Shown one piece after another: positions 55,139 to 62,586 of a stretch of 64,000 nt of DNA (position 1 is the stretch's first letter; every line of letters begins with the position of its first letter). The position numbers were made by a program, and so were the translations under genes. Location of the stretch: positions 267,528 to 331,527 of the forward strand of contig NZ_BNAR01000003.1 of NCBI RefSeq assembly GCF_014653695.1, read 5' to 3'. Below the pieces are notes generated by a model. It saw only the letters and a list, made by a program, of their open reading frames with translations, was not told the origin of the DNA and did not search any database. The stretch comes from Lentzea cavernae. Its GTDB lineage: Bacteria; Actinomycetota; Actinomycetes; Mycobacteriales; Pseudonocardiaceae.

Positions 55139-56434
55139 ATGACTGACCACCGCTTCCAGGGGTACGGACACCCCGAGCTGTACAAGATGATCAACTCCGG
55201 TCCCGGCGTCTCCGCCTCCATCCCGGTGGAGCAGGGCTGGAAGACCATCGCCGCGACGCTCGCGCAGATCGACGCCGACCTGCACGCCGGTCTGACCAAG
55301 ATGGGCGCGGACTGGGAGTCCGACGCCGCCGACGCCGCCCAGGGCGCGCTGTCGCCGCTGGCCGAGTGGGCCGGTTTCGCCGAGACCGGCGCGACGACCA
55401 TGGAGAGCTCCGCGCGCCTGCAGGGCGAGTACATCGCCGACGCGCGCAAGAAGATGCCCGAGGTCGTCCCGATCACCACCGAGAAGCCCGGCTTCCTCGA
55501 CATCGCCGCGGGCGCGCTGACCGGTCCGGTCGGCATGGCGCACGTCATCGGCCAGCAGCAGGACCACGAACGCCAGGAAGCCGCCGCGGACAACGCCGCC
55601 GCCAAGGCCGTTCAGGTCATGGAGGACTACCAGTCGGACAGCCGCTGGAACTCCTCCACGCTCGGCGACTTCCCGACGCCGCCGCAGGTCGTGATCGACA
55701 CGCCGCCTCCCGGCGACACGGGCACCGGCAGCACGCGGGTCGGGTACTCCTCGACCGGCACGCCCGGCCCGTCCGGCAACGGCACGACCACGCCGTCGTG
55801 GAGCACGCCGGTGTCGACGGCTCCGCAGCAGCAGGTCTCGACCGGCTGGACGCCGCCGCCCACGGACACCACGCACACGTCGTGGACGCAGCCCCCGACG
55901 ACGACGCCGCCTCCCACCACCACCCCGCCTCCCACGACGCTGCCGAACCCCGGCCAGACCCACAACCCGACGCCGACCCCTCCCGGTGGTCCGGTGTTCA
56001 CCCGGCCCGGCACGCTCGGCACCGGTGGTCCCGGCGGTTCCGGCACCGGTGGCCCTGGCGGCGGTCGCGGTGGTTCGGCCGGCGGTGTTGGCGGTGCCGG
56101 CGGCGGCAAGGCCTTCGGGTCGATGTCCGGCTCGCTCGGCGCGTCCGGCCAGCAGGGCGCGATGAAGCCCGGTGGCATGCCCGGCGGTCTGTCCGGTGCC
56201 ATGGGCTCCGGCCCTGACGCGATGCGCGGCGGAGCCATGGGCTCCGGTGCGGGCGCGGGCAAGGCCGGTGCGGCCGGTGCCGGCGGCATGGGCGGCGGTG
56301 GCGCCCACGGCCAGAAGGGCGAGGGCGAGGACGACATCGAGCACAAGGCGGCCGACTACCTGGTCGAGACCGACGACGTGTTCGGCGACGAGCGCATGGT
56401 CGCTCCGCCGGTCATCGGCGGCGCGTCAGAGTGA
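55139..56434 (+). CDS. PPE-like ESX substrate (cassette 2)
   Basis: The product has 431 residues. Residues 1-165 are helical with KMGADWESDAADAAQGA at the WxG position and a hydrophobic stretch near 120 (IAAGALTGPVGMAHVIG). Residues ~180-285 are Pro/Thr/Ser-rich with TTPPPTTTPPPTT repeats, and ~285-400 are Gly/Ala/Met-rich. The end DDVFGDERMVAPPVIG is the same terminal motif as in cassette 1. It overlaps the EspG gene by four bases (GTGA), a firm link of substrate and chaperone. Confidence 0.82.
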   Translation: MTDHRFQGYGHPELYKMINSGPGVSASIPVEQGWKTIAATLAQIDADLHAGLTKMGADWESDAADAAQGALSPLAEWAGFAETGATTMESSARLQGEYIADARKKMPEVVPITTEKPGFLDIAAGALTGPVGMAHVIGQQQDHERQEAAADNAAAKAVQVMEDYQSDSRWNSSTLGDFPTPPQVVIDTPPPGDTGTGSTRVGYSSTGTPGPSGNGTTTPSWSTPVSTAPQQQVSTGWTPPPTDTTHTSWTQPPTTTPPPTTTPPPTTLPNPGQTHNPTPTPPGGPVFTRPGTLGTGGPGGSGTGGPGGGRGGSAGGVGGAGGGKAFGSMSGSLGASGQQGAMKPGGMPGGLSGAMGSGPDAMRGGAMGSGAGAGKAGAAGAGGMGGGGAHGQKGEGEDDIEHKAADYLVETDDVFGDERMVAPPVIGGASE

Positions 56435-57249
56435 GCCTGTTCGGCGCTCCGGCGGAGAGGGAGCCGATCACTCTCTCCGCCGAGGAGTTCGACGTGCTGT
56501 GGGAACGGATGGACGTCGGCCCCATGCCGCTCGTGCTGAAGGTTCCCACCCCCGGCAAGACGCGGGACGAGCGGATCGCGCTCGAGAACCGCGTCTACCA
56601 GCAGTTGGACCACCGGCGCCTGGGCAACTCGCGCGGGCTCTCGTCCCAGTTGGACGGGCTCCTGCGCATGTTCGTGAAGCCCGAGCGGGAGGCGGACGGC
56701 CGCCTCTGGCTCGGCCACAGCCTGCGCGTCCTCGCTGTCGCGAACGGCGACTGGGGTGCGCTGGCGACGTTGCGCGACGACCAGCTGACGTTCCAGCCGT
56801 GGGCGGGCTCCGGGCTCGCCTCGGCCGTCCTGTCGGTGCTGCCCGCGCACCCCGCGGGCACGGGTCTCTCCGTGACGCTGCCGAGCGAGGACGTCGAGAA
56901 GGCGATCGGGCAGACCGACGGCTCGCCGAAGTCGATGGAGGCCGCGTTCCGGAACGTCGGCCTCCGCGAGGACGACGCGAAGGCGCTCGTGAAGATGTTC
57001 ACCGGGCTCCTGCACACCGGGAACTTCGGCGCCGCGGCCCGCGACAAGTACGGCAAGCGCTGGCGCCCCGAGCGCGTGGTCGCGTTCTTCGACACCGAAG
57101 AGGGCCGCTACCTGCAGCAACGCAAGTCGTCGAACGGTCAGCCGCCGTGGAGCACGTTCACGCCGACCGACGCGCGCCGGATGATGCACCAGGTCGACGA
57201 GCTGATCGCCGAGGCAACGCGTTCCGCAGGAGCCTCAGGTCTGGTTTGA
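56431..57249 (+). CDS. EspG-family ESX secretion chaperone (cassette 2)
   Basis: This 272-residue EspG-like protein begins with ITLSAEEFDVLWERMDVGPM, a typical family start, and ends with RVVAFFDTEEGRYLQQ and WSTFTPTDARRMMHQVDEL. It is homologous in layout to the EspG of cassette 1 but clearly diverged, which suggests that each chaperone is specific to its own PPE-like partner. The start GTG 56431 lies in the stop codon of the PPE-like gene. Confidence 0.9.
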   Translation: MSLFGAPAEREPITLSAEEFDVLWERMDVGPMPLVLKVPTPGKTRDERIALENRVYQQLDHRRLGNSRGLSSQLDGLLRMFVKPEREADGRLWLGHSLRVLAVANGDWGALATLRDDQLTFQPWAGSGLASAVLSVLPAHPAGTGLSVTLPSEDVEKAIGQTDGSPKSMEAAFRNVGLREDDAKALVKMFTGLLHTGNFGAAARDKYGKRWRPERVVAFFDTEEGRYLQQRKSSNGQPPWSTFTPTDARRMMHQVDELIAEATRSAGASGLV

Positions 57250-57293
57250 TCTGATCACCGCCGCCGTGGCCAAGACCCCTTGGAGACGGCGAA

Positions 57294-58937
57294 ATGAGCA
57301 TCGACAGAAGGCTGTTCCTGCTGGCTACAGGGGCTGCACTGGTCGGGACGTCGACGATGACGGGGACTGCCACCGCGCAGTCCTCCGCGTCGCTGTGGCA
57401 GGAGTTCGCTGCCAACCCGTACAACCACCCGCAGATCCCCAACATCGCCTACGCCGGCTACCGCACCGGTGAGAAGCCCGCCCGTCGGCCCGTTCTCGCG
57501 AACGTCCTGTTCTTCGGCGCGCGCCGCGACGGCTCGGCCGACGCCTCCGCCGCGATCAACAAGGCGATCGAGTTCGTCGGCAGGCTGGGCGGCGGCACCG
57601 TGTACGTGCCACCGGGCCGCTACCGCATCGACGACGTCGTCCGCATCGGCTACGACAACGTGGTGCTGCGCGGCGCGGGCAGCTCGAAGACGACCTTCTA
57701 CGCGTCCCGGTCGCTGGAGGAGATCGTCGGCATCAACCGCAGCCGGTACGGCTCGGAGAACTCGGCGTGGAGCTGGTCCGGCGGCCTGGTCTGGGTCTGC
57801 CACCGCGATCGCTACCAGCCGCTGGTCGACGCGATCAAGGCGAAGAAGTGGCCCTTCGAGGGCTGGACGGGCAACGAGCTGGAGCAGGGGTCGACGCTGA
57901 CGGCCGTGACCGGTTCTGCCGCACGGGGTTCGTTCGTGGTGACCGTCGAGAACGGACGGTCGCTGCGCGCCGGTCAGCGCGTGCTGCTGCGGCTGGACGA
58001 CTCGGACTACTCGCTGCCCAAGCACATGTGCGGCGACGTTCCCGGGACCACGACCTATCGCTGGGACGACAAGGACAAGCTCCTGTCGTACTTCCCGTTC
58101 CTGTGGCCGGTGCGCGTGGAGTGGGTGCGCGGCAACAGGGTCAAGCTCGCGCAGCCGTTGCCGCTGGAGATCCGCCCGGAGTGGAAGGCCCGCCTGACCA
58201 CGATGGCCCCCGTGATCACCGGTGCCGGCGTCGAGGGCATCAAGATCGAGATGTTCAAGGTGCCGACCCCCAAACACCTGCTGGACAAGGGGTACAACGG
58301 TCTCGCGTTCCAGTGCGCGTGGGACTGCTGGGCCGACGACGTGCACGTCCAGGACGTCGACAACGGCTTCCTCCTGGTGTCCTCCAAGGGGATCTCGCTG
58401 CTCAACACCCGCGTCTCCGGCCGCGGCCACCACCACGCGTACGCCGTGCGCGAGCAGTCCCACGACAACCTGACCGACGGGTTCGTGATCGAGGCGCCGT
58501 CCGAACCCTCGCAGGCGGGCGCGGGCAACCACGGTCTGAACGTGGAAGGCCTGTCCTGCGGCAACGTCTGGACCCGCGGCCGCATGGACCACGACGTCTT
58601 CGACACCCACCGCGGCCTGCCGTTCGCCAACGTCCGCACCGAGATCACCATCAACAACGTCGGCGCCCACGGCGGCAGCGCGAACGCGGGTCCGCTGTAC
58701 GGCGCCCGTTTCGCGCACTGGAACGTCACCGTCACCAACCAGCGGGCGGGCAACGTCCGCATCGACCAGGTAGCGCCGTGCAGTGCGACCGTGGCGATCT
58801 CCGAGGTCCGCGACTTCGGCCAGGTCGACAAGCCGGACTTCACCGGCGAGCTGAACTCCCGCCTGGAGCTCTACGGCACGACGTCCGTGGTGCCGCGCAA
58901 CCTCTACGACGCGCAACGAAAGTTGCGCCGCTCATGA
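57294..58937 (+). CDS. Secreted beta-helix (pectate-lyase-3-like) protein
   Basis: The product has 547 residues. The N-terminus SIDRRLFLLATGAALVG has twin arginines and looks like a Tat-type signal. At ~70-115 is the pectate_lyase_3 start NVLFFGARRDGSADASAAIN and GGTVYVPPGRYRI, followed by right-handed beta-helix repeats (VILRGAG-like turns, LLNTRVSGRGHHHAY). The catalytic residues are not identified; it may cleave or bind a polysaccharide. It starts after GGAGACGG, 44 bp after EspG. Confidence 0.85.
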   Translation: MSIDRRLFLLATGAALVGTSTMTGTATAQSSASLWQEFAANPYNHPQIPNIAYAGYRTGEKPARRPVLANVLFFGARRDGSADASAAINKAIEFVGRLGGGTVYVPPGRYRIDDVVRIGYDNVVLRGAGSSKTTFYASRSLEEIVGINRSRYGSENSAWSWSGGLVWVCHRDRYQPLVDAIKAKKWPFEGWTGNELEQGSTLTAVTGSAARGSFVVTVENGRSLRAGQRVLLRLDDSDYSLPKHMCGDVPGTTTYRWDDKDKLLSYFPFLWPVRVEWVRGNRVKLAQPLPLEIRPEWKARLTTMAPVITGAGVEGIKIEMFKVPTPKHLLDKGYNGLAFQCAWDCWADDVHVQDVDNGFLLVSSKGISLLNTRVSGRGHHHAYAVREQSHDNLTDGFVIEAPSEPSQAGAGNHGLNVEGLSCGNVWTRGRMDHDVFDTHRGLPFANVRTEITINNVGAHGGSANAGPLYGARFAHWNVTVTNQRAGNVRIDQVAPCSATVAISEVRDFGQVDKPDFTGELNSRLELYGTTSVVPRNLYDAQRKLRRS

Positions 58938-60620
58938 TCCGGCCATCCTGATCGGCAACGACCACACCACGTCGTTGAGGTCGGTGGGGAGCACGAACCT
59001 CTCCACCGACCGCCCGATCCTCCGCGCCCAGCCCTGCTCGGTGAACTCCAGCCGGTACGACCCGTGCTCGCCCGGTGTCGTGTCCGACAGCAGCAGGTGC
59101 TGGCCGTAGGTGCGCCCGGCCGTGGCCAGTGTCTGCAGGACCTCCCGGAACTGCGGGCGTTCCTCGAGCAACGCGTGCACGCCGTCGACGCAGACCAGCA
59201 GTTCGGGCAGGACGAGTCCGGCGGCGCGGTAGTCCCAGATGTTGCGGAAGTTGTTGTGCGCCAACGTCCGGGTGCGCTGTTCGTGGTCCTCCAGCAGGTC
59301 CACGATGCCGTGCCGCACGTGCGGTGCGCCGTCGATGCCCGCGAACACCCCGTTGCCGTGGAAGTCGATGAGGACGACCTCCATCTCCTCCGGGGAATGC
59401 CGTGCCATCTGCCCGAGGACCAGCGCGCGGACGGCTTCCGCACGCCGGTCGTCCGGTGCCACGACCTCGCCGTGCGGTCCCATCCCGTCCTGCAGGTGCT
59501 TGGACTTCAGGTCCACCTCGACCGGTTGCCCGAACTCGTCCACCCCCACCGGGACCCGGTACTGCAACCGGACCGGGCGCGGCCGCCACGCGTGCCTGTT
59601 CGGCATCTCGTGCAGGGTGAAGAAGTCCGGTGCGGGTTCCTCCTCGTGCATCAACGGGGGCAACGACCTCGCCATCTCGCCGAGGTTCGCGGGCGCCGCG
59701 CAGTCGTCGACCAGCAGGTCCGCCAGGTCGCTCGGTGCGTCGAGCAGGAGCTGCATCCCGGACTTGCCGACGTCCGCCGCGATGGCCTCGAACGCCTCCC
59801 CGCCGATGTCGGAGAACCCGCTGACGCACACCAGGAGCTGCGGCAACACCTGGTCGAAGCCCCGGTGGTCGAAGACCGTCCACGTGTTGCCGACGACCTC
59901 GAGCCGCCGCTGCGACTCCTCGGCCAGCAGGTCCGCGATCTTCCGCGGATCGCGTGCCGCGTGCCGGTGACGTGCCAGCACGTGCGGGGCCTGGTCGAGC
60001 CCGTCGAACACGTCCGAGTCGTGCGCGTCGACGAAGATCGCCTGGAACAGCTTGGGCGAGTGCGTGGTCATCAGGCCCAGCACCACGCTGCGGAACGCGT
60101 CCGGCGACGTGACGCTCAGATGCGACCCCGTGCGCCACTTCCCGTCGGCGAAGTGCGTCAGCTCCACGACCACCGGCACGCCGTCCGAGTCGACGCCGGC
60201 CGGGACCTTCCACCACCGGCCCTTCCACGCGAGCGCCTTGGTGAACCGCCGCAACCCGTGCAGCGCCAGGAAGTCCAGCACCTCGACCCGCAGCGGCACC
60301 CGTTCCGGCAGCTCCTCCACCGCCCGCGCGGTGACGATCACCCGGACGTTCCACGAGGCCGCCGCGATCCACCGGACGGTGTCGGCGAGCCCGGGATCGC
60401 TGTCACTGCAGTACTTCCAGTCGTCCACCAGCAACGTGGCACCGGGCTCCGCGCCGCGTTCGAACCACGCCAGCAGGTTCTGCCGCCGCCGCTCGTCGCC
60501 GGGGTCGAAGCTCACCGCGACGCCCGCCGCCTCACCGCGTCCGATGCGGTAGACCCCCTGCAGCGACGCGATCCGCCGCGCGACGAGGCCGGGCGGTCCG
60601 ATGAGCGCGAGGTGGTTCAC
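58932..60620 (-). CDS. Degenerate EccC/FtsK-SpoIIIE-like protein A
   Basis: The product has 562 residues in three P-loop-derived modules without an intact Walker A. Residues 1-130 carry a P-loop-like GPPGLVAR and Walker B-like TLLVDDWKYC. Residues ~135-330 contain VVLGLMTTHSP and IFVDAHDSDVFDGLD (Asp198). Residues ~355-562 parallel an EccC ATPase domain: QPVEVDLKSKHLQDGMGPHG at ~365-384, then VAPDDRRAEA where GxxGSGKS would be, RALVLGQMARHSPEEME, VVLIDFHGNG (Asp419) and QHLLLSD. It starts on a GTGA overlap with gene B. Probably a non-ATPase scaffold or substrate receptor. Confidence 0.75.
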   Translation of the reverse strand: MNHLALIGPPGLVARRIASLQGVYRIGRGEAAGVAVSFDPGDERRRQNLLAWFERGAEPGATLLVDDWKYCSDSDPGLADTVRWIAAASWNVRVIVTARAVEELPERVPLRVEVLDFLALHGLRRFTKALAWKGRWWKVPAGVDSDGVPVVVELTHFADGKWRTGSHLSVTSPDAFRSVVLGLMTTHSPKLFQAIFVDAHDSDVFDGLDQAPHVLARHRHAARDPRKIADLLAEESQRRLEVVGNTWTVFDHRGFDQVLPQLLVCVSGFSDIGGEAFEAIAADVGKSGMQLLLDAPSDLADLLVDDCAAPANLGEMARSLPPLMHEEEPAPDFFTLHEMPNRHAWRPRPVRLQYRVPVGVDEFGQPVEVDLKSKHLQDGMGPHGEVVAPDDRRAEAVRALVLGQMARHSPEEMEVVLIDFHGNGVFAGIDGAPHVRHGIVDLLEDHEQRTRTLAHNNFRNIWDYRAAGLVLPELLVCVDGVHALLEERPQFREVLQTLATAGRTYGQHLLLSDTTPGEHGSYRLEFTEQGWARRIGRSVERFVLPTDLNDVVWSLPIRMAGS

Positions 60621-62149
60621 GGCAGCGCGATCTGCGCCTGGCGGCGGTCGGGGAGCGAGAGGCCGAAGCCGGGCCGGTCCGGCACGCGGGCGGCCTGGTC
60701 CGGGTCGACCAGCGACGTGGCGGGGTCGTCCAGGCGGAACTCGACGGCGAACGCCAGGCTGTTGCGGATGAACGGCGGCACCTGGTCCCACGAGCGAGCG
60801 GTCACGACGATGTGGCGCTGCGGGTCGAGCGGCTCGCCAGGGCCGTCGAGGAGCTGGTAGCGCTCCGGATCGCCGAGCACCGCCCTCAGGGTGCGCAGCG
60901 TCGTGCTCTTGCCCGAGCCCGGCTTGCCGACGATGGCCCCGTGGCGCCGTTCCCGGGTGAAGTCGGGCACCAGGGCGTCGCGCTGGTGCTCGAAGGGCCG
61001 GTCCACCAGGCCGATGGCGCCCGGCGGCAGCATGTCCAGCCTCAGGTCCGAAGTGGACGGACGCGGCGGCAGGGTGAGCTTTTGGGTGGACTGGAAGGCG
61101 CCGGGCGGCGGCAGTGCGAGCACGTGCGCGGGCGGGCAGGTGCCGGCCAGGGCCGGTGGCAGGACCTCGGCCCACTCCTCGAGGTCGTACGGCGCGACCG
61201 CGGCCGGCCAGGCGGGGATCTGCGCCGGCGGGGGCGCCGCCTGCCCGTCGCCGGAGTAGAGCAGGTGGACGCCGAGCTCGTGACCCGCCCCGCTGAGGGA
61301 CTGCAGGAGACCTCGGTAACCGGGGTGCCGTTCCACCAGCGCCTCGGGGCTGTCCACGCAGACCATGAGGGCGGGGAAGGGCTCACCCGCCTGCTTGAGC
61401 CGACGCCGGCGGTCGAGCTCACCGGCCAGGCCGTCGTGGAACTGCTGGAGCACCTCGTCGTCGTCCTCGCCCGAGAGCGCGCACGCCACGTGCGGCGCCT
61501 CCTCGAGACCGTCGAACAACCCGACGTTCTTCATGTCGAAGAGGGCGAAGTTCAAGTCCGTCGACGAGTGCGTGACCATGAGGCCCAGCAACGCGCTCAA
61601 AAGCTTCTGCTCGCGTTCCGCGGGCGGGGCCAGGCAGGCGGCGAGAGTGCTGTTGACGTCCACGTACACCGGCCAGCCGCGGGCGTCGGCGCCGATGGCC
61701 GCCTTGAGGTCGTGGCGCTGGTACTTGTTGCTCAGATCGAGTTCGATCTCGTGCAGCGCAAGGAAGTCCGTGGCCTCGCCGTGCAGGTGCCGCCGCAGCC
61801 GGTCCGGCACCTCGGACCACCTCCGCGCCGTGACGACGACCTGCACGCCCCGCGCCGGCCCGAACGCCGCGATCCACTCGACGGTCCTGTCGAGCTCGCG
61901 GTCGAGGCCGGAGCACAGCTCCCAGTCGTCCATCAGCAGCACCGCACCCGACGGCGCGCCCCGCTCGAACCAGTCCAGCAGGCTGCGGCAACCCGGCTCG
62001 TCCGCCGGGTCGAACGTGGCCGAGACGGGCAGCGGGTCCGCGCCACGCCCGATCCGGTAGACCGAGATGTTCGGCGCCGCGGCCAGAGCGGTGCTCAGCC
62101 GCTCCCTGGTCGCCTGCCCGGGACCGACGACGGCGAAGTTCCTGATCAC
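60617..62149 (-). CDS. EccC-like protein B with an intact Walker A
   Basis: The product has 510 residues and is related to its neighbour. Residues 1-135 again hold a P-loop-like start (VVGPGQATRERL) and LLMDDWELCSG. Residues ~140-330 are a degenerate ATPase domain (LLGLMVTHSSTDLNFALF). Residues ~385-510 resemble the start and the end of EccC domain 3: GAIGLVDRPFEHQRDALV, Walker A GKPGSGKST at 408-416 (Lys414), then QLLDGPGEPLDPQRHIVVTA and VEFRLDDPATSLVDPDQAA. The Walker B part of domain 3 appears to be missing. It starts at GTG 62149. Confidence 0.75.
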   Translation of the reverse strand: MIRNFAVVGPGQATRERLSTALAAAPNISVYRIGRGADPLPVSATFDPADEPGCRSLLDWFERGAPSGAVLLMDDWELCSGLDRELDRTVEWIAAFGPARGVQVVVTARRWSEVPDRLRRHLHGEATDFLALHEIELDLSNKYQRHDLKAAIGADARGWPVYVDVNSTLAACLAPPAEREQKLLSALLGLMVTHSSTDLNFALFDMKNVGLFDGLEEAPHVACALSGEDDDEVLQQFHDGLAGELDRRRRLKQAGEPFPALMVCVDSPEALVERHPGYRGLLQSLSGAGHELGVHLLYSGDGQAAPPPAQIPAWPAAVAPYDLEEWAEVLPPALAGTCPPAHVLALPPPGAFQSTQKLTLPPRPSTSDLRLDMLPPGAIGLVDRPFEHQRDALVPDFTRERRHGAIVGKPGSGKSTTLRTLRAVLGDPERYQLLDGPGEPLDPQRHIVVTARSWDQVPPFIRNSLAFAVEFRLDDPATSLVDPDQAARVPDRPGFGLSLPDRRQAQIALP

Positions 62150-62208
62150 AGCCCAGATATACCAACAGCGCCCGGAGCGCCGCTGGCCCCTTCGCTAATG
62201 TGGGGGCC

Positions 62209-62586
62209 GTGCCAGCCAAAGCCGTCGACCCCGCCGAGATGCGAGCAGCGGTGGCCGCCGTGCTCCCGTGGCTGCGCGGCGACGCTGACCAGCCAGAACG
62301 CCCGGTGCTCGCCGCCGCCGTCCGCCTGAGCCTGCGCACCCTCGAACAGATCGCGCCGGGCCGCAGCGTCGAGGTGCGCGTTCCGCCGTTCGCCGCGGTG
62401 CAGTGCGTCGAGGGCCCGCGCCACACCCGCGGCACGCCCCCGAACGTCGTCGAGACCGACCCCCGGACGTGGCTCGAGCTGGCCACGGGCGCCCTCGGCT
62501 GGGACACCGCCCTGGACGGCGCCCGCGTCACCGCGTCGGGAACCCGGGCCGACCTCTCGCCCCTGCTGCCGGTCGTGAAGTTCTAG
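62209..62586 (+). CDS. Sterol-carrier-family (SCP-2-like) protein
   Basis: This protein of about 125 residues begins with VDPAEMRAAVAAVLPWLRG, a signature of the actinobacterial 'sterol carrier family' proteins, and ends in DGARVTASGTRADLSPLLPV. It probably binds a hydrophobic ligand. In mycobacteria I recall a homologue (Rv0807) next to purF, which would fit the purine scaffold of this window. GTG 62209 is preferred; GTG 62200 is also in frame. The stop codon shares CTAG with the convergent hydrolase gene. Confidence 0.78.
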   Translation: MPAKAVDPAEMRAAVAAVLPWLRGDADQPERPVLAAAVRLSLRTLEQIAPGRSVEVRVPPFAAVQCVEGPRHTRGTPPNVVETDPRTWLELATGALGWDTALDGARVTASGTRADLSPLLPVVKF

